Source: Arthrobacter gengyunqii (GTDB lineage Bacteria; Actinomycetota; Actinomycetes; Actinomycetales; Micrococcaceae). Taken from it: 64,000 nucleotides of DNA. The stretch lies in contig NZ_CP095461.1 in NCBI RefSeq assembly GCF_023022985.1, positions 3,627,057 through 3,691,056 on the forward strand, written 5' to 3'. Position 1 is the first letter of the stretch; every line of letters starts with the position of its first letter. A model generated the notes under the pieces. That model was not told the origin of the DNA and did no database searches. It saw only the letters and a list, made by a program, of their open reading frames with translations. Of the stretch, positions 55,308 through 64,000 are shown in pieces. A program made the translations under genes and the position numbers.

Positions 55308-56091
55308 CCAATCCTTGGACCCGCACTCGTACAGGACTGCGGCGTATGCAGCCGGGATCACGTGTTGGATGCCGCGGCAGGAACCGGCAACGCTGCGGTA
55401 CCGGCCGTTGACACCGGGGGCGGAGGTGGCCGCATACGATCTGACGCTGGAGCTGATCAATGAGGGTATGCGTCTTGCTGATGCCAGGGACGCCAGCCTC
55501 CAGTGGTAGTGGCGAACTTCGCAGTCCTCCCCTTTCCCGATGCATCCTTCAACATCGTTTTCTCCCGTGTCGGAGTGATCGCTCTTCATCATCAGGAGAG
55601 GACCGATGTGCTGTTCAGGGTTTGTCGCCCCAGCGGCAGAACCTGGCTGATTAACTGCACTCCCGAAGGGTTCATCGGGCGCATATGTCAACCACGAAAC
55701 CCTATGCACCTCCGCCACCGGGCGCCCAGTATCCTCCGCTGTAAGGGAAATGGGAGCATATCCAGGCCCTTTTCGGGAGCCAGGTGCAGAACCCTCAGGT
55801 TGAACGCCAGCTACTCCGCGTTGATCCGTTCAGCACCACCGAGGCGTTCTCGACATTAACAAGACCAGTTACAGCCCGTCCATTGCTGAATACAAGTTCC
55901 TCGCGGATGCCTCCGACCGCGCCGCAGCAGCTGATTCAGAGCTCCTGGGACTAGCTGAGCATTACCGTTCCGATACAAACGGCAGCAGGGAGGGCGTGCC
56001 TACTTGTGACCGCAGGACGCTCGTAGCCGGGTTTGCCGGTGGTCTTGGCGTCCTAACCGGAGACCTACGGAAGGAGCACGAGGCCGCATGA
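55308..56091 (+). pseudogene. Broken SAM-dependent class I methyltransferase gene
   Basis: Pieces of one methyltransferase follow each other in different frames. First LGPALVQDCGVCSRDHVLDA with AAGTGN (SAM motif I); then GAEVAAYDLTLELINEGMRL; then VVANFAVLPFPDASFNIVFS, LFRVCRPSGRTWLINCTPEG and FIG; then TTKPYAPPPPGAQYPPL, an in-frame stop, EHIQALFGSQVQNPQVERQL; and finally YSPSIAEYKFLADASD. At least four frame changes (near 55425, 55500, 55685 and 55850) and stop codons separate them. The order matches intact UbiE/COQ5-like methyltransferases. The gene is dead, in line with decay of the whole interval. Confidence 0.8.
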
Positions 56092-56131
56092 AGGGATCTT
56101 GTTTCACATGAGAATCCAGGTCTCATCGCCT

Positions 56132-56147
56132 TGTTTCACGTGAGACG
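56132..56147. other. parS: parS-like site, two mismatches
   Basis: TGTTTCACGTGAGACG, compared with the consensus TGTTTCACGTGAAACA. Part of the cluster around parB. Confidence 0.6.
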
Positions 56148-56163
56148 GACAAGTCGACATCGC

Positions 56164-56179
56164 CGTTTCACGTGAAACA
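56164..56179. other. parS: parS site, one mismatch
   Basis: CGTTTCACGTGAAACA; only the first base differs from the ParB-binding consensus. It is 16 bp after the preceding site, centre to centre 32 bp. Confidence 0.85.
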
Positions 56180-56602
56180 GCGGCCCGCCTGAAGTCACAT
56201 CCCTGATTACCGCGTGCGATGAGCCCGGTCCATCGGCGCCGTCACGGATGTATGAGAAGTGGTGCGGAGGCTTTGGGTCGAGACCACGCTGACGCCTGCT
56301 GCGATTAATGCTTGCGTTCCCGTTCCACAGAGGGACGAGGACCGCTTGTCATCGCGAGGGAATTGCTGCGTTCCTGCTTGTTGAGGAATTTTGAGGATCT
56401 GCGATCCGGGATCAAACACGGCGAGATATATGGTCCTAAGCGCGCCACCGTAGCGGGTCAGATCTGTCCCACAAAGGGCGGCGATGTGCTGCGTGAAAGC
56501 CACTGCTGTAGCAAAGCAGGCACGATGGCGCGCATATAATCGCTACCGCCGGTTGCCCGGCCTCCCGACGAACGCCCGTGCGCCGCACACAAGTCAGTTC
56601 TC

Positions 56603-56618
56603 TGTTTCACGTGAAACA
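56603..56618. other. parS: parS site, perfect
   Basis: TGTTTCACGTGAAACA, the full 16-bp palindromic consensus for chromosomal ParB. Confidence 0.95.
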
Positions 56619-56810
56619 GACGCCCAGCTATCCACCCCGTCGCGCCTCCGGCCTCGGGTGATCTCCCTTGGGCGATCTCCCTTGGGTGATCCTTCCATGC
56701 ATATCATCGCTCCGGTAGTCGCGGCGTAGTCCTGAGGCGCCGAACTCCTTTCCTCACATGTTCGCTCGTGGGGCTACTTCCGTCGCAAACTGAGAGTAGG
56801 GCTCCCGTGG

Positions 56811-56826
56811 CGTTTCACGTGAAACA
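56811..56826. other. parS: parS site, one mismatch
   Basis: CGTTTCACGTGAAACA in non-coding DNA of the parS cluster. Confidence 0.85.
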
Positions 56827-57072
56827 CCACGGTGGTGCCGGCATGGAAGTGGCCAAGCAACAGCAGCGCAGTCGCGGCACGGCTGACGGTCAGGGCGATG
56901 TGTACAGGCAGGACCATCAACCGAACCAGGCTCGCGGCCAACTAGATCATAGGCTGCAGCTGAACGGCGTTCGGGGTAAGGCGTCGCTCCTCTCCGAGGC
57001 AATGCGGCTTCATCCGCCAGTTTTACCCTAGTGAATTACATCCGAGGTGCTTCACCCTGGCCAAAATGATGA

Positions 57073-57088
57073 GGTTCCACGTGAAACA
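57073..57088. other. parS: parS-like site, two mismatches
   Basis: GGTTCCACGTGAAACA; the right half is perfect. Confidence 0.6.
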
Positions 57089-57367
57089 TGGCGCTTCAAG
57101 CGCCGATGCGGCGCCTGTCATGCTCAATGGCGGCGATGTCCCGGAGCAGGAGGCACGTACCTTCAAATAGCACTGCCCGGGAGCTCTCATTCGCACCCAC
57201 GTCGCATACGAACCGCGGCTCATCAGTTTGACTGGTATCCGACCCTGCCTCTGCGCGGACGCCCTGTCGGCCGTGGTCGAAGTCGGTGATCGTCGGAGGT
57301 TAACGATACGGGCTAAGCAACTGACGGTTCAGGCAAATCCGCCTGTGTTCCACTGCGTGAGATCACA

Positions 57368-57383
57368 TGCTTCACGGGAAACA
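57368..57383. other. parS: parS-like site, two mismatches
   Basis: TGCTTCACGGGAAACA; the central CACGTG is changed to CACGGG, so binding may be weak. Confidence 0.45.
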
Positions 57384-57652
57384 CCAGAACCCACCAGGCC
57401 CGAACAGTTCCAACGGCTGTAAGCGAGGTGGGCACGACCTTGCAGATACAGGTGAACACTCACCGAGGTGCATGCCACCACTGGCGCATCAAGGGGCTAG
57501 ACGTCCCCACAAGATCAGCTGTTCATCAGTCCAACAATTCGTAAGGGTCAACGTGGTGCGAGATCCGGTTGAAAGACGACATATGTAGGTGGCTGAGGGG
57601 CTGGCCCACGGCGACCGGGTCATAGACTCGGTATTCAGTAGCCACTGAAAAG

Positions 57653-57694
57653 CAGTAGGCGCTGGTGTTTCACGTGAAACACCAGCGCCTACTG
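57653..57694 (-). terminator. 42-bp perfect palindrome centred on a parS; likely parB terminator
   Basis: Every base from 57653 to 57694 pairs with its mirror partner, 21 per arm with no loop. The middle 16 bp (57666-57681) are a perfect parS. It lies 102 bp after the parB stop; reading on the minus strand it is followed by CTTTTC, so the RNA would form a strong terminator-like hairpin. Confidence 0.7.
57666..57681. other. parS: parS site, perfect
   Basis: TGTTTCACGTGAAACA, at the centre of a 42-bp perfect palindrome just downstream of parB. Confidence 0.95.
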
Positions 57695-57796
57695 TCCAAG
57701 GACGATACAAATTTTCACTACAAGCCAGGCGTTTCCAGATTCGCGCCGGCAGACAGACCGGTGTGATCCAGACAATGCCGGCCCTACACGCAGTCG

Positions 57797-59176
57797 TCAG
57801 CTGGTCGGCGGCGCGAGCACTCCCATAATTCGGTTCAAGTCGTCGACACTCGCAAACTCAATGCTGACTTTTCCTTTTCGAGCGCCCAGAGTGATTTTCA
57901 CGTTGGTGTCGAGTCGATCGGACAGCGACGTCGCAAGGTAATCCAGGCGTTCATGCCGGGCGCCGACCTTCGGCTTGGCCTCCTTGGGTGGACGCCGCAG
58001 GCCAGCGCTCAAGGCGACGATCTCTTCGGTCGCGCGAACAGACAGACCTTCAGCAACGATCCGCTGTGCGAGCTTTTCCATCTCGGCAGCGTCCGCCAGG
58101 CCGAGGAGTGCACGTGAGTGACCAGCGGACAAAATGCCCGCCGCTAGCCGGCGCTGCACCAGTGGAGGCAGCTTCATCAACCGCAATGTGTTGGTGACTT
58201 GCGGACGCGACCTGCCAATTCGGTCCGCCAGCTCCTCGTGCGAACAGCCGAAATCATCCAAAAGCTGCTGATAGGCAGCGGCCTCTTCCAAGGGATTGAG
58301 TTCACTGCGATGCAGGTTCTCCAGCAATGCGTCCCGCAGGAGATCCACATCCTGGGTGGACCGGATGATCGCGGGCACAGTATCCAGGCCGGCTTCACGG
58401 CTGGCACGCCAGCGCCGCTCACCCATAACAAGCTCATAGGGGTGTTCGGGGTCATCCTCCGGCGAGGGGCGAACCACGATCGGCTGGAGGACACCGATCT
58501 CCCGGATGGAATGCACCAGCTCGGCCATGTCGTCTTCATCGAAGACGGAACGGGGCTGCTTGCGGTTGGGATGTATCGAATCAATCGGCAGTTCGGCAAA
58601 CGTCGCCCCAGGTACAGGAACCAGGGTTTCACGTGAAACATCGGTGTCTTCCTGAGCCGACGAGACACCTCCTGCTTCGCTATCCGTCACGGGAGCCGCT
58701 GCTGGCCGGGGATCCTTGGCCTTGGGATCCTTGACCATGCCGCCCTGCTTGGCTGAAGCCTGGCGCCCCTTGGTATTCCGCGCGGCCTTTGTTGCAGCGG
58801 ACCCCCCGGAGGCGCGGTCAGGGCTGTGAGCGGCTGACTTGGTCGAACTGGAGGTAGGCTCCACCACGGCGGCAGGCGCGGCCTCAGTGGCGTGTACGGC
58901 AGCGCCAGCAGTGTCTATAGCGGCCTCCTGGCGGGCCCGCGCAGCACCCTTGGCCGCCTTGGAAGCGGGTCCACGCAGGGCATCCTTGTTGATCCCTGCC
59001 CCTCTGCGCGGACCGGTCCCGGGGCGCGTGGGAGTGACCACGTCACTAGCGGAAGGAAAGAACAGGTCGACAGGACGTCCCGCCCGGGCAGGCGCTGCCG
59101 GAGCTTCCTCGACATCTGCACTGCTGGGAATCAAAGCTCCCAGTCCCCTTCCCAAACCACGACGCTTTTCGGTCAC
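57797..59176 (-). CDS. parB: Chromosome-partitioning protein ParB
   Basis: 459 aa. The N-terminus [19 protein letters not shown] is the ParA-interacting motif. A long Ala/Pro/Lys-rich linker follows. The conserved core starts at [20 protein letters not shown], with the CTP-binding [13 protein letters not shown] and [18 protein letters not shown], then the helix-turn-helix [20 protein letters not shown] and a C-terminal dimer domain. ParB loads at parS and spreads as a CTP-dependent clamp. The linker is longer than usual and encodes VSRET from an internal parS. Confidence 0.97.
   Translation of the reverse strand: MTEKRRGLGRGLGALIPSSADVEEAPAAPARAGRPVDLFFPSASDVVTPTRPGTGPRRGAGINKDALRGPASKAAKGAARARQEAAIDTAGAAVHATEAAPAAVVEPTSSSTKSAAHSPDRASGGSAATKAARNTKGRQASAKQGGMVKDPKAKDPRPAAAPVTDSEAGGVSSAQEDTDVSRETLVPVPGATFAELPIDSIHPNRKQPRSVFDEDDMAELVHSIREIGVLQPIVVRPSPEDDPEHPYELVMGERRWRASREAGLDTVPAIIRSTQDVDLLRDALLENLHRSELNPLEEAAAYQQLLDDFGCSHEELADRIGRSRPQVTNTLRLMKLPPLVQRRLAAGILSAGHSRALLGLADAAEMEKLAQRIVAEGLSVRATEEIVALSAGLRRPPKEAKPKVGARHERLDYLATSLSDRLDTNVKITLGARKGKVSIEFASVDDLNRIMGVLAPPTS
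58625..58640. other. parS: parS site inside parB, one mismatch
   Basis: GGTTTCACGTGAAACA lies in the linker-coding part of parB. On the minus strand it reads through the residues VSRET, so the centromere site is kept within a tolerated peptide. Confidence 0.88.
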
Positions 59177-59278
59177 GGGTAAGTCCTTCCCTTATGCACA
59201 CAGCAAGCGGCATGGATTGATTGGTGACTGTATTCTACGATTTTGCACATCATAAACGGTGCAGGCTGTGCCGGGTGT

Positions 59279-60487
59279 CTAGCCGCGCTGGGCGATTTCC
59301 GCCGCTGCTTCAAGATACGACAGAGCGCCACTGGAAGAAGGGTCATAGGTCATGACCGTCTGCTGATAGCTGGGCGCCTCGGAAATGCGGACCGATCGCG
59401 GGACCACGGCGCCGAGAACCTGTTCGGGGAAATGCTCCCGGACCTCAGCTGCCACCTGGGCGGCGAGATTGGTGCGGCCGTCGTACATGGTCAACAGAAT
59501 GGTGGAAACAACCAAGTCTGCGTTCAGGTGCTTCTGGATCATTTCGATGTTCTTCAACAGCTGGCTGAGTCCCTCCAGTGCGTAGTACTCACACTGGATC
59601 GGAATGAGCACCTCGCGGGCAGCCACGAAGGCGTTGACCGTCAGAAGACCCAGGCTCGGCGGGCAATCGATGAAGATGTAGTCCAGGCGCTCCTGGCCCG
59701 TCCGCACACGATCTGCGGCATAGGCTTCGATCGCCCGGCGAAGCCGCTGCTCCCGTGCCACCAGGGACACAAGCTCAATCTCTGCGCCGGCGAGGTGGAT
59801 GGTGGCTGGAGCGCAAATGAGGTTCGAGATGTCCGGGCACTGGGCCACTACATTCGCCAGCGGAAGGTCGTCGATCAGGACGTCGTAGATACTCTCCACT
59901 TCGGCCCGATGGTCGATGCCAAGGGCGGTGGAGGCATTCCCCTGCGGATCAATGTCGATCACCAGTACGTTGAGGCCCGCGCTAGCCAATGCGGCGGCCA
60001 GATTGACGGTTGTGGTGGTCTTTCCCACGCCGCCCTTCTGGTTGCTGACGGTCATAATGCGTGTTTCCGCCGGTCGAGGGAGAACGCGACCGCGCAGCTT
60101 TTCGCGGCGTCGGCTTTCATTTGCCAGTTCCCGGGCAAGCGGGGTGCTTTCGTCCATCAGGTCCATAACGTCTACCGACGTCGACGGAACTACCGCCGCG
60201 TCAGATACACCACCTTCGCTAGCCTCGGGGTCCGGGGCTGCGTCAGCCACGGCTTGCAGGGGGACAGTGCTGTGTTGTGTTTCACGTGAAACGGCAGTGC
60301 CAACGGGTGCAGATTCGGACTCAACAACCACGTACTCCGGCGCAGCTGGCAGCGCCGCTGCCGGCGGGATTTCAGCCTCGGTTGAAACCTTAGGCACGGG
60401 AGGGGTTGTCACAGCGGCGGGCTGGGCCGGACGCAACTCGGAACCCTCATCCGAAAGAGGCGCGGGTACATGGTTGCTTGCAAACAT
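59279..60487 (-). CDS. parA: Chromosome-partitioning ATPase ParA
   Basis: 402 aa from the ATG at 60487; the frame stays open to a TTG at 60604 and several starts are possible. A variable Pro/Ala/Glu-rich head of about 150 residues precedes the ATPase. Deviant Walker A KGGVGKTTT in MTVSNQKGGVGKTTTTVNLA, then VLVIDIDPQGNAST, FIDCPPSLGLLTVNAF and SEAPSYQQTVMTYDP. ParA moves ParB-parS complexes using ATP. Like parB, the head includes VSRET encoded by a parS. It lies 102 bp upstream of parB. Confidence 0.96.
   Translation of the reverse strand: MFASNHVPAPLSDEGSELRPAQPAAVTTPPVPKVSTEAEIPPAAALPAAPEYVVVESESAPVGTAVSRETQHSTVPLQAVADAAPDPEASEGGVSDAAVVPSTSVDVMDLMDESTPLARELANESRRREKLRGRVLPRPAETRIMTVSNQKGGVGKTTTTVNLAAALASAGLNVLVIDIDPQGNASTALGIDHRAEVESIYDVLIDDLPLANVVAQCPDISNLICAPATIHLAGAEIELVSLVAREQRLRRAIEAYAADRVRTGQERLDYIFIDCPPSLGLLTVNAFVAAREVLIPIQCEYYALEGLSQLLKNIEMIQKHLNADLVVSTILLTMYDGRTNLAAQVAAEVREHFPEQVLGAVVPRSVRISEAPSYQQTVMTYDPSSSGALSYLEAAAEIAQRG
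60278..60293. other. parS: parS site inside parA, one mismatch
   Basis: TGTTTCACGTGAAACG, last base changed; encodes VSRET in the variable head of ParA on the minus strand. Confidence 0.88.
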
Positions 60488-60696
60488 TTGGGGTTGGATC
60501 CTAGAAAACTGCGCGGAGAGGGCAGAACCCAAGGCTGCAAAAGGGGGAATCCGTTTTGCGGCGGAATCGCGGCGCGCACTCACCTGGACATGCTCACTTT
60601 CCAAACATAGGCATTAGTCCATCTAGCCTATCCGGTGACCGGCGAATATCCCGGATCGAAGCCGGTGTGTGCACAACGGAAAATACTTGGGCCAGC

Positions 60697-61329
60697 CTAT
60701 CCGACGGCGATCCGGACCACAGTGGTGTGCTCTTCGAGCAGGCCCTCGCCGGCGGTGAGGATGGTTGTGTTCCGTCCACCCAGCTTGCGGATGACCTTGG
60801 CCGCCTTTTGGATCTCCTCTTCGGCGCTGCGGCCTTTGATGGCCAACACAACGCCTTTGCCCTTCAGCAGCGGGATCGTCAGCCCGGCCAGAGTGGACAG
60901 GGCCGATACCGCCCGGGCCGTCACGACGTCGGCGTTCACATCTGCGACGACCTGTTCAGCCCGGCCCCGGATAACCACGACGTTGTCGAGGCCGAGATCG
61001 GCCACCACTTCGTTGAGCCAGATAACCCGGCGTTCCAGCGGCTCGATCAGGGTCAGCTGCAGGTCCGGGCGGGCGATGGCCAGGCACAGGCCGGGAAGTC
61101 CGGCCCCGCTGCCGACATCGGCGACCTTGGCGTTTTCGTCGATCAGATCGGCGACAACGGCGCAGTTCAGGACGTGCCTGCTCCAGAGCCTGGGTACCTC
61201 GCGCGGGCCCAGCAGGCCCCGTTCCATGCCGGAGGTGGCGAGGTGTTCGACATAACGCTCAGCCAGATCCAGCCGGGATCCGAAGATTTTTTCCGCCGCT
61301 GTACGTTCAGCGGGCGATATTTCAACCAC
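60697..61329 (-). CDS. rsmG: 16S rRNA (guanine-527-N7) methyltransferase
   Basis: 210 aa. The N-terminal cap region has RLDLAERYVEHLATSG and PRLWSRHVLNCAVVADLI. SAM motif I is VADVGSGAGLPGLCLAIARP, then LIEPLERRVIWLNEV and VVTARAVSALSTL. The GidB pattern is complete. It methylates G527 of 16S rRNA; its loss gives low-level streptomycin resistance. It is part of the conserved run between jag and parA. Confidence 0.96.
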   Translation of the reverse strand: MVEISPAERTAAEKIFGSRLDLAERYVEHLATSGMERGLLGPREVPRLWSRHVLNCAVVADLIDENAKVADVGSGAGLPGLCLAIARPDLQLTLIEPLERRVIWLNEVVADLGLDNVVVIRGRAEQVVADVNADVVTARAVSALSTLAGLTIPLLKGKGVVLAIKGRSAEEEIQKAAKVIRKLGGRNTTILTAGEGLLEEHTTVVRIAVG

Positions 61330-61376
61330 GTGGTATTTCCTTGTCTGCGGTGCAGTTTTCCAGTGTTGGACCAGCC

Positions 61377-61946
61377 CTAGGAGACGGGCAGTGACACCAC
61401 GATGTGGCGGGCGGTCCCTTCACCCTCGGACTCGCTGATGAGTCCCAGGTCTGCCACGGCGTCGTGGACAATCTTGCGCTCATAGGCGCTCATGGGGGTC
61501 AGGGCGACCTCCTGGCCGCTTTCGCGGGCCTGAGCCACAGCCTTCTCCGCCATGACCTGCAGCTCAGCGCTGCGCTCATTGCGGTAGCCGGTGATATCCA
61601 GCACGAGCCGGGACCGGCTATCAGTGGCGGTAAGCACCGATAGGCGGGTCAGCTCCTGCAGCGCCTCCAGGACTTCACCATCCTTGCCCACAAGATTCTG
61701 CAGGCCGCTGGCGTCGCCTTCCTCCGCCACCACGGAGATGTAGGTCCTGCCGTTGCGGACCTCTATATCGATGTCGCCGTCAATGTCGGCGATGTCCAGG
61801 AGTTCCTCCAGGTAGTCCGCGGCGACGTCGCCCTCTTCTTCGAGGCGGCCGGGGCGAGGCACCCCTGCATCGGAATCAGCGACGGGTTCAATCCCCGCTG
61901 CCTCTGGAACGATATCCGGTGTTTCCGCCGCGGGCTCAGTGGTCAT
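61377..61946 (-). CDS. Jag/KhpB RNA-binding protein (KH and R3H domains)
   Basis: 189 aa. An acidic Glu/Pro-rich head is followed by the KH-like region (LEELLDIADIDGDIDIEV, then LVGKDGEVLEALQELTRL) and the C-terminal R3H motif (ALTPMSAYERKIVHDAVADL). KhpB partners with KhpA to bind small RNAs and mRNAs and affects cell size. The Jag_N domain of Firmicutes is absent, as is usual in actinobacteria. It overlaps yidC by 4 bp. Confidence 0.93.
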   Translation of the reverse strand: MTTEPAAETPDIVPEAAGIEPVADSDAGVPRPGRLEEEGDVAADYLEELLDIADIDGDIDIEVRNGRTYISVVAEEGDASGLQNLVGKDGEVLEALQELTRLSVLTATDSRSRLVLDITGYRNERSAELQVMAEKAVAQARESGQEVALTPMSAYERKIVHDAVADLGLISESEGEGTARHIVVSLPVS

Positions 61947-62905
61947 CGCTTTTTCCTGTTCTTCCTCTGGGGCTGCTGACGCTGGGTCCTGACGGCTACC
62001 GGTGCCGGTTCAACGGCGTCTCCCTTGCTTTCGCCGAGGAGCGGAGCCATCGGCAGGCCCTTCTTGGCACGGCGGTCAGCCAGCGCCTTGGCGGCGGGAG
62101 AACCCGGTGTGGGCATGCGGCGGATCACGAAGAACTGCTGACCCATGGTCCACAGGTTGGTGGTGGTCCAGTAGATAAGCACACCAATGGGGAAGTTGAT
62201 GCCACCGATGCCGAAGACGAGCGGCAGGATGTAGAGCATCATCTTCTGCTGCTTCATGAAGGGGCTCGACAGGGCCTCTTCAGACATGTTCTTGGACATG
62301 ATCTGCTTCTGGGTGATGAACTGCGAGGCAGTCATGGCCAGAATCATGACGATGGAGAGAAGGACGACGGCGAGCTGGCCGTCGCCGCCGCCGCCGTGCA
62401 GCAGCGAAGAGGACAGCGGTGCACCGAGGATGGTGGCTTCATCAAACTGCCGGATGGCTTCAGAGGACAGGGCACCGATGTGGGCGCCGTCGTCGCTGGC
62501 CTTCGAAACGCCGTTCAGCACCTGGAAGAGAGCAAAGAAGAACGGCATCTGGATCAGCATGGGCAGGCAGGCCGCAAACGGATTGGTGCCGTGCTTCTTG
62601 TACAGGGCCATCTGCTCCTGCGTCATTGCCTGACGCGAGAGCTGGTCGGTCTTGCCCTTGTACTTCTGCTGGAGCTTCTTGAGGTCCGGCTGCAGGGACT
62701 GCATGCCGCGCTGGGCCTTGATCTGCTTGACGAAGACCGGAATCAAGGCGGCACGGATCACGATCACCAGGCCGATAATGGACAGCGTCCATGTCCAGCC
62801 GGATGCGGCATCCATCCCGAGGAAAACAAAACCCTCGTGGAAGATCCACATAATCCAGGACACTACCCACTTAAAGGGGAACAGTATCGTCTCGAAGAAA
62901 CCCAT
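61943..62905 (-). CDS. yidC: Membrane protein insertase YidC
   Basis: 320 aa, the short actinobacterial form without the big periplasmic domain. Spans start at GFFETILFPFKWVVSWIMWI; conserved points include RAALIPVFVKQIKAQRGMQS, LQPDLKKLQQKYKGK, FAACLPMLIQMPFFFALFQV and LIYWTTTNLWTMGQQFFVIR. The C-terminal tail is Lys/Arg-rich (QRQQPQRKNRKKR), able to touch the ribosome. It inserts membrane proteins with or without SecYEG. Confidence 0.97.
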   Translation of the reverse strand: MGFFETILFPFKWVVSWIMWIFHEGFVFLGMDAASGWTWTLSIIGLVIVIRAALIPVFVKQIKAQRGMQSLQPDLKKLQQKYKGKTDQLSRQAMTQEQMALYKKHGTNPFAACLPMLIQMPFFFALFQVLNGVSKASDDGAHIGALSSEAIRQFDEATILGAPLSSSLLHGGGGDGQLAVVLLSIVMILAMTASQFITQKQIMSKNMSEEALSSPFMKQQKMMLYILPLVFGIGGINFPIGVLIYWTTTNLWTMGQQFFVIRRMPTPGSPAAKALADRRAKKGLPMAPLLGESKGDAVEPAPVAVRTQRQQPQRKNRKKR

Positions 62906-62914
62906 TTATACTCC

Positions 62915-63286
62915 TCAGGCCGCTTCGCGGCTGTCTTCGTCGGCTGGAATCACGGGATGATTCAGCACAATAATCCTCGGAACCTTGTTGTGGTCCCAAT
63001 TCCTGTCTCCATGCGGGACATGATCCACCCCGCCGTCATTCCAGGGGTGGCAGCGAACCAGCCGCCGAGCCGCCAGCCACGTGCCGCGTACCGCGCCGTG
63101 AACAGTTACTGCTTCAAGGGCGTAGGCGGAGCAGGATGGAAAGAACCTGCAGACCGGCCCGTACAGTGGCGAAATGGTTTTTCGATAGGCAACCAAGAGA
63201 CCAATCAGCACGTAGCGCGGAATGTTCCACACAAAAGAGGCAACCCTCTGAACAGCCCTTCCCGGATCGGTACCGGAGCGGCTCAT
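62915..63286 (-). CDS. yidD: Membrane protein insertion efficiency factor YidD
   Basis: 123 aa from the ATG at 63286; the open frame upstream overlaps rnpA and is not used. The family block is [20 protein letters not shown] followed by [19 protein letters not shown] and [18 protein letters not shown], with the conserved Cys residues. YidD lies on the membrane and helps YidC-dependent insertion. It sits 9 bp before yidC and 7 bp after rnpA. Confidence 0.95.
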   Translation of the reverse strand: MSRSGTDPGRAVQRVASFVWNIPRYVLIGLLVAYRKTISPLYGPVCRFFPSCSAYALEAVTVHGAVRGTWLAARRLVRCHPWNDGGVDHVPHGDRNWDHNKVPRIIVLNHPVIPADEDSREAA

Positions 63287-63293
63287 CAGCAGA

Positions 63294-63662
63294 TCACCTC
63301 TTCTGGTCAAACGTTGGAACGCGGTCGAGTTTACCTGCGCAGGTGCGAAGCGCTCCCATGTAGTCCGTGCGGAGTTCCTGCCACGACGCCGTTGCCGCCG
63401 GCGGCAACGCACGGACGACTACGTCGAACCCCGTGGGGTACTCGCGCAGACTTTCGGCAGCTGCTTCCCTCAGTCTTCTCTTAACGAGGTTGCGTGTCAC
63501 TGCGTTCCCGACGCTTTTGGCGACGATGAAGCCTACGCGGGTAGGGCGTGGCCCGGTTTTGACCGCATATAAGACTACGTTCCGGCGCCCACTGCGGGCA
63601 CCGGAACGTACAGTATGAGAAAAATCCGTCGACGTCCGCACCCGGTTCCCTACGGCCAGCAT
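63294..63662 (-). CDS. rnpA: Ribonuclease P protein component
   Basis: 122 aa. The RNR-type motif region reads [20 protein letters not shown], preceded by [10 protein letters not shown]; the N-terminus is [20 protein letters not shown]. The protein assists the RNase P RNA in trimming tRNA 5' ends. It lies 62 bp after rpmH and just ahead of yidD in the standard order. Confidence 0.96.
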   Translation of the reverse strand: MLAVGNRVRTSTDFSHTVRSGARSGRRNVVLYAVKTGPRPTRVGFIVAKSVGNAVTRNLVKRRLREAAAESLREYPTGFDVVVRALPPAATASWQELRTDYMGALRTCAGKLDRVPTFDQKR

Positions 63663-63724
63663 TCAGGCCGCCTGGAATCGATTTCGGGGCTGCAGGTAAG
63701 CAGCATCGACAAACTTAAAGCTGT

Positions 63725-63862
63725 TTATGCCGACAGTTCGGTACGGCCCTTGGCGCGGCGTGCGGAAAGGATTCCACGGCCGGCACGGGTACGCATGCGA
63801 AGGCGGAAGCCGTGCTTCTTGGCACGACGGCGGTTATTCGGCTGAAAAGTCCGCTTGCTCAC
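63725..63862 (-). CDS. rpmH: 50S ribosomal protein L34
   Basis: 45 aa from the GTG at 63862, with GGAG 8 nt upstream. The sequence [20 protein letters not shown] and [19 protein letters not shown] is the standard L34. In nearly all bacteria rpmH is next to dnaA, which should start to the right of this window on the other strand. Confidence 0.98.
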   Translation of the reverse strand: MSKRTFQPNNRRRAKKHGFRLRMRTRAGRGILSARRAKGRTELSA

Positions 63863-64000
63863 GGTAGTTACTCCAAGACAATCTGAGTTGCGCTGGCTTG
63901 CTACGACAAGGGGGAAGAACAAGCGGCGCTTATTTCATGTGTCTGACTGCTCTCAACCCGGACCTGGACCCTGATTCCCAGAACCCTGATGGGCATGAAT
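63863..64000. other. rpmH upstream region, start of the rpmH-dnaA intergenic interval
   Basis: 138 bp without a gene. It should hold the minus-strand promoter of rpmH. I see no perfect DnaA box in this part; the rest of the interval is outside the window. Confidence 0.4.

Noticed and set aside
56100..56115. Additional parS site
   Set aside because: TGTTTCACATGAGAAT has four mismatches, one in the central CACGTG; too weak to call.

Overview
The window is a stretch of high-GC actinobacterial chromosome next to the replication origin. It ends on the right with the conserved minus-strand series parB, parA, rsmG, jag/khpB, yidC, yidD, rnpA, rpmH. dnaA and the main oriC should lie just past base 64000. 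An inositol-3-phosphate synthase and MshA (mycothiol), an Rpf with LysM, a streptogrisin-type protease with a sortase signal, and the gene order together suggest Micrococcaceae, most likely an Arthrobacter-like organism. That placement is inference from gene content; no database was searched.

Left part (1-14.7 kb): the end of a CGNR zinc-finger regulator; a cell-wall-anchored serine protease followed by a lipoprotein that resembles a detached protease prodomain; small membrane proteins; MATE and MFS exporters; a DUF4031-HD fusion; an Asp-box repeat protein overlapping a MoaD/ThiS-like protein; then rpf and a KimA-like potassium transporter transcribed divergently.

Replication and ribosome block (14.8-18.8 kb, minus strand): rpsF, ssb, rpsR and rplI, then a strong terminator, then dnaB. 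The dnaB upstream region carries a cluster of DnaA-box-like sequences. Next (18.8-29.8 kb) come an M18 aminopeptidase, two near-duplicate ABC exporter pairs, a DrrAB-like ABC pair, an MFS transporter and an ABC-F ATPase. The 29.8-38.6 kb stretch holds envelope and metabolic genes: a polytopic membrane protein, a phytoene-desaturase-like oxidoreductase, a GT87-like transferase, ino1, fhs and mshA.

38.6-48.9 kb: two possible very small genes with strong ribosome binding sites, a histidine phosphatase, CCA-adding enzyme, NUDIX hydrolase, murJ, a truncated pseudokinase/discoidin-like membrane protein, trxB, trxA and a cwlM-like degenerate amidase. This is the classic actinobacterial order, but no DUF6049-type gene lies between NUDIX and murJ, and no sigM-like gene lies in the block.

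48.9-57.8 kb is an accessory insertion between cwlM and parB, which are usually near neighbours. It holds a tightly overlapping cluster for a cell-surface polysaccharide: a processive GT2 synthase, a small membrane protein, a GT39-like transferase, a NodB-type deacetylase and a GH18-like protein. About 3.4 kb of gene-poor DNA follows. It contains a broken methyltransferase gene, an octamer tandem repeat and many parS centromere sites. One parS is the centre of a 42-bp perfect palindrome just after parB. Two more parS sites lie inside the parB and parA coding regions and read there as VSRET.
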